Assembly: GCA_000697665.1 (NCBI GenBank)
Contig: KL197730.1
Location: 163,737-227,736, forward strand
DNA length: 64,000 nucleotides
DNA from: Jaapia argillacea MUCL 33604
Taxonomy: Eukaryota; Basidiomycota; Agaricomycetes; Jaapiales; Jaapiaceae
Direction: 5' to 3'
The position numbers and the translations under genes were made by a program. How positions within the stretch are numbered: position 1 is the first letter of the stretch; each line of letters starts with the position of its first letter. Below the pieces are notes generated by a model, which was given only the letters and a program-made list of their open reading frames with translations, ran no database searches and was not told the DNA's origin. This document shows positions 10,339-23,562 of the stretch, piece by piece.

Positions 10339-11427
10339 TCACGAGGGAAGTCTTGAAGGGGTTGTGAAGACGCATCGTCGTTCGAGAACGACGCCATGTC
10401 TGACACATGCATTTGCAACATCCGTCCAACCATCGGGTTCTTCGTGTCCAGTGTTGATGACAAGACGACCAGCACTCTTTCCGCTTTTCCCTCTTTTGTC
10501 CGACAGACCCTCCCTTTTTCCTTGAAGCAAACCCGCTCTAAGGGCTGGGACGATACGCCAATGGCGCAGGGTCCCCCTTCCTGCCTGGCCGAACAGGGTG
10601 TAGAGTGGATAACAATGGAGCGTAAGACGCTTCAATTTGGGAAACTGTGGCACGAATTCGATCAGCGAAAAGTCGTGACTGAGCGTGATATCGGTGGCGT
10701 TGGGGAAGAGGGCGATGGTTTCCCGCCCTTTCCTGGACTCCCAGTGACTCAGAGGAATATGGACAGGCCCGAGAAAGTGGACAAGTAGGCGGGTGATACT
10801 GGTCGCGGGGGTCGAAACTTCAAGCGAATCGCTGCCTAGAAGCCCAGGGCCATGGATAGTAACGATGGACGAAAGCGATGGGAATTGAGAGATAGATTGC
10901 ATGACATGATAGAACTGAGATGGTGCGGGCAGCCAGAGAGCAACGCTGCGCGAGTTCGGCATAGATTGCCCGAAGAATCTCTTCGCGGACTCTCCCCGTT
11001 CATGGTGGAAGGATCTGGAGAATGCGAATGCAAATCGAAAATCAATCATCATCCTCGCGCGGTTGAGGTAATCCTGGGGACTGATATGGATGCCTTCCGC
11101 CATGTCAATCTCCATGCGTCTCTTCAGTAGCTGCGGATAGACTAAGACGTCGAAATCGCATGAAAGGATGACTTCGCGAAGCGGAATGTCGACGTTGGCA
11201 CGATGCCAGTCCCGAGACAGGCGACAGATGCTCTCGTAGAACTGCCACCTCCGTCTAGCCCGAGCCTCTTGGCTCTCTAGGTCTAATATCTCTCTGGTGG
11301 TTTCCTTTGTGAATCCAGGCAAGATTAGTGTTTCCTCATCTCCCCAAGCTTGGACCAGGATATCTTGTATGAGCTCTGCCGGAAGACGTCGAGCCATTTT
11401 CGTGGTCAAGGGGAAGTGGTGTGACAC
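10339..11427 (-). CDS. F-box-like protein, copy 2
   Basis: An uninterrupted frame of 362 residues. RRLPAELIQDILVQAW is the F-box-like motif. It is followed by a basic helix (RARRRWQFYESICRLSRDW) and the leucine-rich blocks shared by all four copies in this window, for example LIEFVPQFPKLKRLTLHCY and YPLYTLFGQAGRG. The second Met (11397) directly precedes the F-box and is an alternative start. Compared with the other copies, a few bases are missing around 10345-10365, so this frame ends at a TGA just where the others splice to a tiny last exon. Only the last dozen residues are affected. The probable role is as an SCF substrate adaptor, with target unknown. Confidence 0.85.
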   Translation of the reverse strand: MSHHFPLTTKMARRLPAELIQDILVQAWGDEETLILPGFTKETTREILDLESQEARARRRWQFYESICRLSRDWHRANVDIPLREVILSCDFDVLVYPQLLKRRMEIDMAEGIHISPQDYLNRARMMIDFRFAFAFSRSFHHERGESAKRFFGQSMPNSRSVALWLPAPSQFYHVMQSISQFPSLSSIVTIHGPGLLGSDSLEVSTPATSITRLLVHFLGPVHIPLSHWESRKGRETIALFPNATDITLSHDFSLIEFVPQFPKLKRLTLHCYPLYTLFGQAGRGTLRHWRIVPALRAGLLQGKREGLSDKRGKSGKSAGRLVINTGHEEPDGWTDVANACVRHGVVLERRCVFTTPSRLPS

Positions 11428-11597
11428 ATAACGGGTAACGGGTCCTCACTCAATGCCACCACGAACTCTGCTACAACCCTCCAAACGTTCTTTCAACCCT
11501 CCCAACGAACAGTCCACGTACAGAAACCTCCTTTTATTTGAAGAACGTCTCAAAACCAATGCCTCAACGTTAAATCGCAGAAAATCGAGATACCAAT

Positions 11598-12640
11598 GTG
11601 CGTCCGGCCGGGATTAATCCCACACCTCTCCTCCGATCTGATTCTCCGGGTTTTGCAGTATTTCTAATACAATTACTTATTATCATCGCATTTCTACTAT
11701 GCGAAGTCCTTCTGCAAACGGATTTTCTCTCGATTCCGTATCGGTATACCCTAAGCAGGGTGCTACCAGACATATATGGTGATGCAAGCAATGTGCGACT
11801 CCATCCTTACTTTGCTTCGGGCCTCCTCTTTGTCAGCGTCACCACCTTGATGCTATTCTTTGCTAGTGGTACATACACTGAGAAGATTGGGTATGCGAAT
11901 CGGTACGTCTCAGTTCTCTGATCCTGCGAGGTGATTTGAGTGAAGGTCCTCGTTTGATGGTATTGTACAGATATGTACCACACGCGAATAAAGCACTTCG
12001 ATCATTCAATATGTACTTCAACTTACGCCAGCCACCCTTACGCTCCAAACTCCCTTTCCCACTGTCGAACTTCTTCTCGCTCTTTCCACCCTCCTCGCCG
12101 CAGGCGTCCCCCATAAGTCCTCGTCAACCAACGCGTTCTCAAGCATCGCCTGCCCGCTCTCCTTCTCTACCCCCAACTATACCCAGTATACCACCAACCT
12201 CTAATCCCCGAGGCGAGCTCATATTCTCTTCCCGCGTTGACGGGCGATTTAGGGAAGGTTATGAGAGATACAGAGCGGCGTTCGAGAAGAAACGAGAGGA
12301 GAAACTGAGAGCAGAGTGGGAAGGTACTTGGAAAGGACGAATGTGGAAAAAGGTGGAAGTCGTTGTCCCGTTCCTGAGGAGAACACCATCCAGTTTAAGT
12401 GGAAGTGGAGTGGAAGGCGGTGGGACAGCGAGTGGGAGTGGTACACCGAGGTTAAGTGGGAGTGGTATGAAAGGCAGGGGGAGTCCTGGGTTGACTACGC
12501 CCTCGTTCTCGAGGAGAACGAGCCCGGATCCGGATCGAGGTTCTGATCATGGGGGGTCGTCGTCGAGAAGGACGAGTCCCACTGGGAGAAGCGGGAGAGG
12601 CTCCCGTCAGGGAACTCCACTTCGGGATAGTTCCCAGTGA
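11598..12640 (+). CDS. Hypothetical membrane protein, two predicted helices
   Basis: Coding sequence is clear for about 11598-11902 and 11971-12640, with intron 11903-11970. Two hydrophobic helices are visible, GFAVFLIQLLIIIAFLLCEV and ASGLLFVSVTTLMLFFASGT. They are followed by a Pro/Ser-rich linker, a charged helical segment (GYERYRAAFEKKREEKLRAE) and a Gly/Ser/Arg-rich tail. I do not recognise the family. The start is unresolved: the frame is open upstream only to a TAA at 11571, the first in-frame codon that could start is a GTG at 11598, and a short upstream exon is likely. It is divergent from the F-box-like gene at 10339-11427. Confidence 0.65.
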
Positions 12641-13120
12641 TCGTGTAGTGTTGGTTTCGTTGTACTTGTGTTAAGTTTATCTTTATACCCGGGGTTACAT
12701 TTACTGGTCACCGCTGGTTGTTGCAAACCAATTCCTCCCAATCCAAAGCCGGTTCAGTCCCTGCGACTCAATGTTTCCCCACGGTCAGTCAGGGTCAATC
12801 AGCCAACTGACCTTGCAGTGGCACTACTTCTCAGGCCTCAGGTGTCAACATTCTGTAATAATAATGTTCATCGATGAGGCTGTTGAGGTGTCTACAACAT
12901 GTACATGGATCCGGGCCGACCATAGCTTTTGTACTTTGCGACACCGCCTTCAACTTCAACTTGCATGTGCACCATGCGGCCGTGGCTGAGCTGATCTTGC
13001 CGCATGGAGAAGAATGAAAACCGCTGTCCTACTTAGTAGGATACACTGGCCTTTGTCCCCCTTGACCAAGTTCGGTGACCTGCTGCCATCGAGCACATAT
13101 CTCGTTCAATAACACTCACA
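12641..13120. other. Intergenic, promoter region of the exchanger gene
   Basis: No coding signal was seen. It separates the membrane-protein gene from the calcium/proton exchanger and presumably holds the promoter of the latter. Confidence 0.45.
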
Positions 13121-16100
13121 ATGTCAACCGAAGGCTCCGATGCGTCCTTTATCAGTGCGTTCTCTGGGCTCTCTGAGCTCAACTCCCCCATTTGACATTA
13201 TATCGATTCAAGCCGCTCCGTCGTCAAGCAATCTTTCACTCCCACTTCCTGGTGAAGACTCCCATCACCACCAAGTCCCAGAGGGTCTAGGTTTGACTGG
13301 TACCGATCCTACACCATCTCATCTGGTTTCGACGTTACCCTCGACCTTCGCATTGCGAGAGAGTAACCCTGATTCCAGGGCGGGTCAAGGTCCTCTTGCC
13401 CTCTGTGCGTACATCCCACGCGTCGATCCTCCTCGCCCGTCTCATCACTGATTACATATCAGTATCGGTTGGCACGACGCATGTCATGAAAGGTCTACAT
13501 CCACCAGGACAACAGGATGCCAATCACTCAGGAGCAGGTGTGGTATCTGGAAGCGGTCACCATCCCTCTCCTGCCACGTCATTACGTGCTCGGATCCAAA
13601 CTTCCATTACAAGGCATCCAAACCCCAGCGGAAGCCACAAGGCATCGAGTATCATATCTCGACTTTTGACTCCTGAGCGCCCGGTGGGCCCTGCTCCAAC
13701 TGTAGCTGCGAGTTTGCGGGCCGTCTTACTCTATTCGTGTGAGCAGACACTGTTGTCTATCTGTCTTAGACCTTCTAATGGATTGCTGGCACAGACTTCA
13801 ATATTCTACTGCTTTTTCTACCTATTGCGGTATGCGGGTTTATGAAGAGACGACGGGCGATTGACGCTTATACTTCCCACCCAGTGGACCCTTCACTTTC
13901 TGGGGTCCTCTGCTGCAACAGTCTTCACCCGTTTGTTCTCTCGTTACACCAACTCTGCTCTTGACCTAACGAATCTACGACTTTAGTTTCTTTCCTCTCT
14001 GTAATTTCCCTTGGGAAGGTGAGCATGTTGAACCTGCTTTTTACCCCAGCGATGGCTTACCGTCGGATCAGATCATATGTTTCTTGACTGATGAACTCAC
14101 TCTCCATCTCCATTCATCTGTCGGAGGTTTGTTGGGTGTCACCATGGTCGGTACTTGTATCGCCTTCTTGCTCCAGAACTCGCTCAAATATTGCAACAGG
14201 GAAACAGGTAGGATTAACTTCTCATTACTGGACAAGAGAGAACTAGTCTTGAATCCCAAAAATACAGCGTCGAGTTCATTTCAGCCGTAAGTCCCAGCAC
14301 CCCAAGTGTCGGCGCGGCTTCGCTGAAACAGTCGATCATATACAGATAATTGCGCTCAAGAGCTGTCAACTCCGGGTGGTGCAATCAGCTCGTACGTGCA
14401 TGAAGTCAGAGGTCTTCGTAGAGACTGACGCAATCCTTCACACATCCAGTTCTTGGAGCCATGTTGACCAATTTGTGTAAGTTTCATCCTTCGTCAACCT
14501 TGAGAACCAACTCAACGACGGTTCCTCAGCAATGGGTGTGGGTTTATGCTTCTTCTGGGGTGGTACTCGATTCTCTGAGCAGGGTTTCAGTGTCGGCAAG
14601 TCGATTCGTGGGTTGTCGCATTGTAGCCGATCTGATACTTTGGAACTTAGGCATTGCCAATGTCAACTCTTCGTTGCTTACAGTAGCGGTAATCGCCGTC
14701 CTGTTACCTGCTGCATACCACTTCTCCGTCAACCAGAACATCGATGGGAATGGGCAATCCCTGTCGGCTTCCAGGCAAAGTGTTGATATCTTAAAGATGA
14801 GTCGTGGTGTGAGTAGATGTTTCTGAGTTGTCTTCGGAACTATTTCCTTACTCCGTTTACAGGCTGCAGTCGTGCTAATGTCTCGTGCGTCAATTCGTAT
14901 TGTCGGGATCATGGATCCCGCAGACCAACCCTCTCACTCACTCCGCCCAGTCTACTGCTTCTTCGTCCTCTTTCAGATCTTCTCTCACAGAGACTTGTAT
15001 GACGACCAAGATGAAAGCAATATCGTACAGTCGACCCGGTATTCCTCAAGCTCCAAACTGTACAAGTTGAACGGCGGTGTCTTCCCTATCAAACTCAAAG
15101 ATGTCGAAGTGGCGAGTCTGGCGTCCTCTGTTCGTTCCAATGAGGTGAGGGGGGCAGAGATGGACGAAGATGAAATGGAGACCCCGATGGTCAACGTTAA
15201 AGTTGCCCTGGTAATCCTGTTGGTAGCAATCGGGGTAAGTGCCTGATTGCCGTATCGTTTGGGTACCCGGCCTGAAACCATCCGAATTTCTTACAGCTTG
15301 TTGTTGTAACGTTGGAGTGGCTCGTTAGTGCCATGACCACTCTCACCAGCTCAGGGACACTCAGCAAGGAGTGGGTAGGTCTCATCCTCATCCCACTCCT
15401 TAGCGGCAATACTTCGGGTCCGTTTCCAGTGGTCTCTTCCTCACTTCCCTTGGACTGATTTCGGTCGCGTATAGAGCGTTTAGTCGGAATCAGTGTATCG
15501 GTGAAAGATAAGCTGACCCTCGTCATGCGTCAAGCTGTGGGGTCCAGTATCGTGAGTGACCCTTTCAATTGCGTTGCCTCCATGTAATCCTGAACCCGAA
15601 CCTTCAGCAAATCGCACTCTTTGTCATTCCGTTCGTGATCCAGTCCATATGTTTGGTACCGTCGTCGCTAATGTTGTCTTTGGGAAGTCTGGTCATATGT
15701 GTGGCTTGGGTGATGGACAAGCCTTTGACGTTGCTATTCGACCCCTTCGAGTGTGTTGTAAGTCATTTGATACCCTGTTGCATTGACCCAAGAGAATAAC
15801 TTGTCTGTCTAGGCCTTGTTCATGCTCGGTACGACTTCCACCCTTACCCTGCATGCCTTCTTCCGATCTCATGATATGTGGTGTCATCTCAGTTCTAACC
15901 TTGAACTATATCGTCGCTGACGGCAAGACGAACTGGTTTGAAGGAATGATTTTACTGCGTGCGTAATCTAGTGCTCGAATACTCCGGACTTCGTCTAAAG
16001 CCTACCAGATCTCTACGTATTGGTGGCTGTGACCTTCTGGTTTTACCCTGGTGAGGCTCATCTTCTGCTCCTGATCCCCTATATCCATATATCTCATTTC

Positions 16101-16157
16101 ATGGGTTTCCGGTTCACAGGATACGACCCGACGAACGGGTTGCTTACGTGCTCTTGA
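13121..16157 (+). CDS. Calcium/proton exchanger, CAX (VCX1-like) family
   Basis: This encodes a cation/proton antiporter that in fungi usually loads Ca2+ into the vacuole. The 22 exons are 13121-13154, 13213-13404, 13463-13738, 13795-13829, 13885-13930, 13987-14018, 14072-14146, 14200-14207, 14268-14286, 14346-14391, 14450-14476, 14530-14595, 14651-14808, 14863-14884, 14951-15234, 15297-15417, 15475-15551, 15608-15757, 15813-15828, 15893-15958, 16009-16050 and 16120-16157. All phases close to 609 residues. Family landmarks in order: FNILLLFLPIA, TDELTLHLHSSVGGLLG, the first GNxxE (GNSVEFISA, built from an 8-nt and a 19-nt exon), IIALKSCQLRVVQ, LCFFWGGTRFSEQGF, LLTVAVIAVLLPAAYHF, FQIFSHRDLYDD, the second GNxxE (GNTSERLVG), VSVKDKL, DKPLTLLFDPFE, DGKTNWFEGM and VAVTFWFYPG. 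Residues 1-150 are long and disordered. One intron (14596-14650) starts with GC. Confidence 0.93.
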
Positions 16158-16777
16158 AGACACGGACGCTTGGCTTGCTCCACCGTCCTACATCCCGCCG
16201 CGGGCTTGTTCGCTATCTGGAAGGACCTGGCTCGCCAAGAGGTTTAAACCTAGTGCAGTTTGCATGTAAATGGACTGTGCACTTGGTTTGGCTAATCCGG
16301 AAGTTTGCTGTGTGGGTGTTAGGACACTGCGATCACCATAGAGACAGGATTGTTGTACTGTAATCCAGCACCGTTGTATAACTGCGCTGCTTGCATCGAC
16401 CCCGTAGTGAGATTCCATGAACTCGGAGGTTAATTGGAATGTTTGATCCGCCTGTCCGGAAGTCTGCGAGCTCAGCCGCTCCAGCTGCGCTGCAGTGAAG
16501 TTCCGTCACTGACGAGTCCTTGTTCTCGTTTTCCTCGTTTTCATTTGGGTTTCCACCACAAACACGCCGATACCACGACTTGCGTTCACGATCTCCAATC
16601 CATCTGATATCTGGTCCAAAGGTGTCTCTCACTAGCGCTGGAACGCCCCTCACGACCACATTTAGAACCTGACAGAGCATCCATCTCTGGTCGGAATTGC
16701 TCTTCGATACCACGAAATTTGGACTGCATTTTGAATCTTGAATCTTTCGGTGTTGCTTTGAAGTAAACAAGTTGGTC
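16158..16777. other. Intergenic, no gene seen
   Basis: This separates the exchanger from the DUF3684 gene. Open frames on the minus strand here have no recognisable content. Confidence 0.45.
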
Positions 16778-19700
16778 ATGGCTCTTGCTAGAGATGCTCT
16801 GGTAAGTCAGCGCTGCAATACTTCGGAGTGCGAGCGCCATTTCTGAATCGTGATTTTTGGTGTGGTTTTGGATTTTGGGTATGCGTGGATAGTGGGAGAA
16901 TGGACACGACGAGTCTGTAGAAGTCAACCAACGTGCTTTGATTGACAAGGTCTTGGCTCGATACTCTGGGGAATTCACTGGTTAGTCCGGGTTCGATATT
17001 GATGAAGCTATGAGCCCCGAGTTGTAATATCAATCTGATGCACTACATCCCAGTGTTTCGTGAACTCCTACAGAACTCCGATGATGCGGGCTCACAAGCT
17101 GTAGAGATCCGATTTGAGACCAAGGGTTATCTGGAGAGACAGAAGCTAGAAGAAGGCGGCCATACAGGAACTGTGATTAATGGGATAGATGGTGCTGCGG
17201 CAGTTGTAAGTTCGAATGGACGTCCGAAGCAGGTGTTGCCAGACTTGAAGACTACTTTGGTGAGTGAAACGGGACGGTTCATCGCCATGTTTATAATGTT
17301 TCAGATACCCACTGCAGGTGCATCAATGGTCGTTCAAGAATAATGGCATGGTATTCAGAGATGAGGATTGGAATCGCCTGAAGAAGATCGGTATGTCCCC
17401 TTCGAACTTCATCCCTCATCCTGTCTAACATTCTCTTCCATAGCGGAGGGAAACCCCGACGAAGAGAAGATTGGCGCTTTTGGCGTCGGTACGTTGAACA
17501 ACATTACCCACCACGAAACGTGTGCTCATCGATCTGCTTAGGATTCTATAGTTTATTCTCTGTGACTGAGAATCCTTTCGTCACGTCCGGAGGTCAGGAT
17601 TTAGTCCTTGATGGTCGACACAGAGGCTGAGCGTAATTTGTTTCCCGCAGGTCAATGGATGGGTTTCCATTGGAAAGGCGATCAAGTGCGTTTCATGCGC
17701 TCATTCCACCCATTATTCTGACATTGTGTCTTTTAGCTGGTAGCCCGAAGAGGCACCGTCCCATCAACCACACAGGATCCCTCCCCGTTCACAGAAGACC
17801 CGTGGACCACCTTTGCAATGACGCTACGCGAACCAACACCCATCCCCCCGGCCTTCGACTTTACGCGTTTCCTCTCTTCATCAATAACATTCATGGCCCA
17901 CCTCCGCACCATTTCGGTTTTCTTCGATGATAAACGACTGGCTCATCTTACTAAGGCGCCTGGGGTGCCGAAGGAGTTGGGTTTACCGAAGGGGTTAAGG
18001 AGTAGAAGTGATGGGGGTATCATGAATGTCAAGGGCGTTCGAGTGTCTCGTGAGTCCTTTTCATTCCTTGCGGGATAAAAGCCTAATTTTATTGTTGGCC
18101 TTAGCTCTGCATATTAGGGCAGAGGTGATGAGATGGGTGTACTCAGTGGGAACCACCAAACCACCGCCGCTCCCCCCGAAGCCAGTCAAAGCACCACTAA
18201 CTTCCACAGCAGCATCGGGAGGCTTCTTCTCCTCCCTATTCTCCTCACTCACCGCTAATCGTGCTGCCTCTACAACCTCAGCTCCACCTCCACCCCCGGT
18301 AGAGGTCGTTAAAGTACCCGAAATAAACTTGGAAGAGATCAGCGAATCGAACGTGGTATTGGCGATTTGGAGTGCTGAGGTGGATGTGAAGATCGATAAG
18401 AAGATGGCTGGGGAGTTGTATAGGAGCACGAAGAAGAATGTGCCGCCCAGGGTTAGGGTTGATTTGATTTATGTGAGTGTTTTGTTCGTCTGATGATTGA
18501 TAATGGGTATCGTGAGTGCTGATTACGGCCGGTTGTGTAGACTGGGAAGGCCGAGTATGATGAGAGCGTGAAAGAAGATGAGAAGTATCCGTACGCTACG
18601 GGGAGTGTCTTCCAAGGTCTTCGGGCCGATCTCGAAGGGTAGGTACCCACTTTGCATATTATTCCAGTCTTAACTCTTTCCTTCTGGCTCAGCACCGGTT
18701 CTGCTCATGTGTTCATTGTAAGTTTCGGCTGGATGGAGGCATGCTATGGCCATTGCTAATAACTTGGTCTTTCAGGGTCATGCGACTGCGCAAACGACTG
18801 GTATTGGAGGGCACATGGCTACTAGGTTCATACCAACTGTGGAGAGAGAATCGATCGATTTGGTGTGAGCTCCCTAATTTCTTTCTATTCGCGGGCAGTT
18901 TGGACTCACCGCCTCCTGTTAGTGATCGAACCGTTGCGAGTAAGTAATTTTGGTGGAGCCTGGGCTGAAGCACTGATAGGTTTGTTTACCTAGTATGGAA
19001 TAAGGAGCTCCTCTACGTTGGTGGATTCCTCGCTCGAGCGGCATATAACATCGAGTTGGAAAACGTTCGCGAAGCATGGAATGGCGCTATTGATAAAACC
19101 AAACCCGCCTCCCGTCCTGAACCCGAGGTTCAAACATGGTTGCGCAACCGAGCACTACACGCTCTCAGGTTCTTCACCTTCCACGCATCAACGCCATCCT
19201 CCACTGTATCCCAGCTTCTTCAAGAGGCTTTCTTCGCTTGTGGACAGAATCAGCCCTTCCCCATCATATCTTCAGCGGGTGTACGGAACGCCTCGGACGT
19301 CAGGCTGCCAGATCCGATGTTTGCCGCTTTTTTGAAAGACCTTCCCGTCCTTCCTGACGAGGTGACTACAGGAGCGAAGTTGATGGTGGATGTGCTCCAT
19401 GCCCGTAAGTTACTGAAGGATATCACTTTCGTTGATGTTCTTCAGGAACTGCGGTCGAGACCCCTCGCCGAGGACGAAGCCGTTGCTTGTCTAAAGTGGT
19501 GGATTGCGTTGCAAACGTCTGGCGAGCTGGCGAACCCGATACCCGTTCGGACAGAGTTCTTGAATGCAGCTGTGCTATCGACTGGAACCCCAGGTGGTGC
19601 CGACGAGAAGATCATCCCCCTATCTTCTATTCAGACCTTTATGAATCTACGACAGATGGGCTCAATAATCCCTGTGGATGGCCCACTTCCAAGTCATCTG

Positions 19701-22700
19701 CTACCGCTGAGCGTTAGTCGACACCTGGATCACGATTCCGTGTCATCCGTTTTCCCTTGGCGGGATCTCACTGTCATGGATTGGCTTCGACATATCACCA
19801 CCCCCACCCTGATGGCTTTAGATCCGGAACATGATCTAACGCGGTCGAGTCCGTGGGCCGAACGTGTTCTCACCGCACTCGGACGTGCATGGCCTTCTCT
19901 CGGGAAGCCCCATCAGACCGAAATCGTGGAGTTGCTCAAGAGCGTACCCTGTGTACCGACGACATTAGGGATGAAGTGTCCTGAACAAGCATACTTCTCC
20001 AATGTGGATATATTCCACGATCTTCCTATCATCCAACTTTCGGTTATTCAGGTGAAGGGTAATCTTGAGAAGGTGCTTCAGACGCTAGGAGTACGAAAGC
20101 ACGTGGAGTTACAACTCGTCTTCGACAGGTGAGCGCCAGCCTACAATGTTAGCTTTTGGGTTCTCAACTACTACTTTCGCTGGTTAGGATGATCAAGACT
20201 GGAGACTGGACGATAGCCGACCTCACGAAGTATCTCGTCACTGTGCAGAGCACCCTCTCCACTGTGGAGTTGAATCGGCTGAGTCAAACCGCCGCGTTTC
20301 CACGCGAGGATGACTCCCCAATGACAACCGAGCGAAAGAAACCTATTCGGTATCGAGCCAGTGAACTCTATGAACCCCTTGACGTATTTCGCCAAATGAA
20401 GCTTCCGATTCTTGATTGGGGCACTCAACCGAAGTGGCGAAACTCATCAGACGAAGGTATGGTACCACCTTCATTCTGCAAGATGGCGATCGAATGACTT
20501 TTGCAGCGAAGTTTTTGTATAAGCTTGGCCTACGTCGTTTTCCTCTGATTGAGACACTCGTCGATCTAGCTGCGGGAGAAGATGCGGTGGTTCGACCTTT
20601 AGCTTTGAAGTACATCCTCGACAACTATGCCTCAAGATATTCGGATTTCGACCCAGGCGCTTTCGGGAATAGGGCCTTCATTCCGACAAAGGATGGGGGT
20701 CTTGGGAGGATTAGTGAGGTATGTTCAGCCAGCGTCACCAACTACAGCTCTGACATCTTCAACCCAGGTCTATGCAAACGTAGAATGGGAAAAGCTGAAG
20801 TTCAAGGTTGTGGATCAAAATCTGCGAGGGGACGCTTTGACCAAACTTAAGATTGCGGAGCACCCTTCGACGACCTCGCTGATATCTTTCCTTGGCAAAA
20901 CTCCACCCAAAACCGAACAGGAGGCGCGAGAGTGGTTCGGAGTTCTTGCTGGTCGTATTTCAGGTACCTCTAGCTATGACCCAATTGATTGGCTGCTGAA
21001 GTAATGTACTCTATTACAGCCTTTTCGCCTCTGGAACTGCAGAAGATGTCGCAGCTTCCCATAGTGCCTGTGAAGGCTCCTGGTCCAGGATCCTCACCTG
21101 ATCGACTGCTGCCGCCGAGTCAGTGCTACTTTGCCGGAACTTCTGAGGCCCAATTCCATTCGAAGCTATTTGTATTCATCGACTTTGGAAGTCGCGCAAA
21201 TGGTTTCCTGAGCGCTTGTGGGACCAAACATGAGCCAACTGTGGACGAGATTGCTCAGATTATTCTTGCCAATCCCCGGAAATTTTATGACTTGGCAGAG
21301 GGTCGAGAAAAGTACGCCTAATGCTTCTCCCCATGTTCATGGAACTCAACCGATTGCTAGCTTTTTACTCGAGCTTCGAAATCTCGCTGTCAACCGTCGC
21401 AACCTCCCTTCATCCACGATCACTCGAATGAAAAGATCTCCCATGCTCCTGGCATCTCGAAGAGTGAAGAAGGCAAAGGTCGCCAAGAAGGCAGATGAAA
21501 ATGTTGCAGACTGGGACGAAGAAGATTGGGATTATGAATATGACTTGAGAAGATCGGACCAAATCGTCGTCGCCGATGACACAAACTCTTATCAACAGTT
21601 CGGTGATTCGATATTCAGTGCACCGCAGGAAGATCTCCTGGAAGGTTGGCGTTTATTCTCCCAAACTGTCAATCTCTGATAGTGACTAAATCAGGGTTCT
21701 ATGTCGAGTTGGGCTGTCCCCGCCTTAGTTCTCTTGCCCGAGAAGATTACAAGACTACCAGCGAGGTAGTCGGTTCTCGTATTGCTTCAGAAACGCGATC
21801 GCTCATCTTGCAACGACTACCGCTTTTCCTCCATGAGCACACGCACGAAAAACCGCAGGTTTCGTACGGTTGGCTCAATACTGGCAACAACTTCCGCGTG
21901 AAGACTTTTGGCAAGTTGACTGTGACGAAGTCCATCAAGTACGAGGGTAAACAACTGTCTCAAGTACGTGAGGCGTCGGCCGTGGCCAGGAAGGATGAAT
22001 ACGGGGGCCCCATACAACTGTGGCTTGCGGGTAACGCACAAGTCGATATGTATGAGTAAGTTGCAATCCTAGCATTGCCCTGCGTTCGGTTCTAACACAC
22101 CTCAGAGTTGCAACTTCGCTATGCAGGCTCCTCTTCAAGACCCCGCGAGTCAACGACGCCCTCCTCTTTATGACAATCTTATCAACAGACCTTAAAGCAT
22201 TGAAACGACGGGGTTACAATGGTGAGTTCCTCATAACGCTACCTATAGCTTCCCTCACTAACCTCTTACCCAGTGGACCGGATCCTCCGCCAGCAACAAG
22301 CAGAACGAGAAGCGGTCATCGCCAAAGAAAAGGCGTCCAGCACTACACTTGTCTCTGACAATATCCTTGCGCCGAGCGGTGCTGTACCTGGGACCTTTCC
22401 TGCGATACCCAACAATCCGTCGGAGAAGACCCTCTTGGAGGCGCCAGCACCTCCATCGGAAACCACTCAAGAGATCGTGAAGCGTGATCAGCTCCCCTCT
22501 GCTACCATCCAAGCGAATACCTGGCAAAATCTCAAAGAGAGGTTCGGGAGGCCCGAGTCGATACTCTCAGGATTCCGCGGCAGTACACCAAAGCCAAGCA
22601 CTGGACTTCCTCCGGGATCGTCTCCGACAATCACCCCATTGAGCAATATTTGTGAGTCCTACCTCCCGAGCTATCTGTTTAATCGTATTTATAAAGCATT

Positions 22701-23562
22701 GCAGCGTCCAATATTGAAACCGCCATCAAGGCATGCAAGGAGGAGAAGAGTGATCTGTTGAGAAATCGACAACAAATGCAGATGGTTAAAGAATCCTTGA
22801 ATGAAGGGTATTGTGATGTTTCTGGCCATGTTCGGAATCTTGAGAAAGCTGGTGCGGCGTCTTGAAAACCCAATACGAAGGTACTCTGCTGACGATCGAG
22901 CTAGGTTCAATGGCCAATATTCCCGTCTTCATTGCTCCCGGTATGTCTGAAACCATCGTCTCGTGCCTGTGACTGCTCACGTCCATCAGATGCTCTCCAA
23001 ACATTCGGCGCGGCTAGTAAGATGGCTTTCATGCACGATTGCTCAGGCTAGGCTAACGCAGAGTTACAGATACGCCAGATAGCCAGAAGAAGCAAGACTT
23101 CTTCGCCATCAAACGGGATGCCTTGGCACGCTTCATTCATGTTGTTCAACCTCTTTGCGAAATCTACAAGCTCCCCCCGAAGAGCATGCATGTCTTCTAC
23201 GATCTTGGAGGCGAGCTCATTGCCTTCAATCGAGATGGAAGTATATACCTCAACCTCAGGTTCTACGAAGCTTGGCGTGAGTGACAAGTCTAATACTATG
23301 ACAGGCGTTGATGATTGCGGTGTCTGCAGATGACGCGCAAGTCAAGGCTGGAGATTTGTCAACAGCGTACATCTCATGGTCCATTTCCTCGTTAATCACC
23401 CCTTTTATCGTTTCTGACCAAGTGCTTAGGTTCTTCACGCTGGCTCACGAAATTGCTCACAATTTGGTGCAACCTCACAACTCCGAGCACGAGTTCTACT
23501 TCTCTGCCATCTGCGAGCAGTATCTGATACCACTCAGTCGATTGTTAGCACCGTCATCATAG
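16778..23562 (+). CDS. Giant HSP90-like ATPase-domain protein (DUF3684 family)
   Basis: A 28-exon gene whose phases close to 1,757 residues. Exon starts: 16778, 16893, 17054, 17318, 17444, 17542, 17651, 17737, 18105, 18541, 18693, 18776, 18923, 18994, 20188, 20507, 20768, 21020, 21361, 21695, 22106, 22274, 22705, 22905, 22990, 23070, 23330, 23430. The N-terminus holds a GHKL-type nucleotide pocket: VFRELLQNSDDA (the Glu, Asn and Asp of the N-box) and IGAFGVGFYSLFSV (glycine-rich box), as in sacsin and NO VEIN proteins. Later blocks are GIGGHMATRFIPTVERESID, RRMKRSPMLLASRR-like basic segments, and a C-terminal LAHEIAHNLVQPHNSEHEF, which looks like a HExxH-type metal site. Fungal members are single-copy large proteins of unknown role; chaperone-like ATP binding is inferred. 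Two Ser/Pro-rich inserts lie near residues 380-410 and 1440-1560. No break was found. Confidence 0.92.

Noticed and set aside
15608-15757. Extra intron inside exon 18 of the exchanger
   Set aside because: Family members are shorter between FVIPF and DKPLT, but no GT-AG pair here keeps the phase. I kept the exon continuous, where all residues are hydrophobic and in frame.
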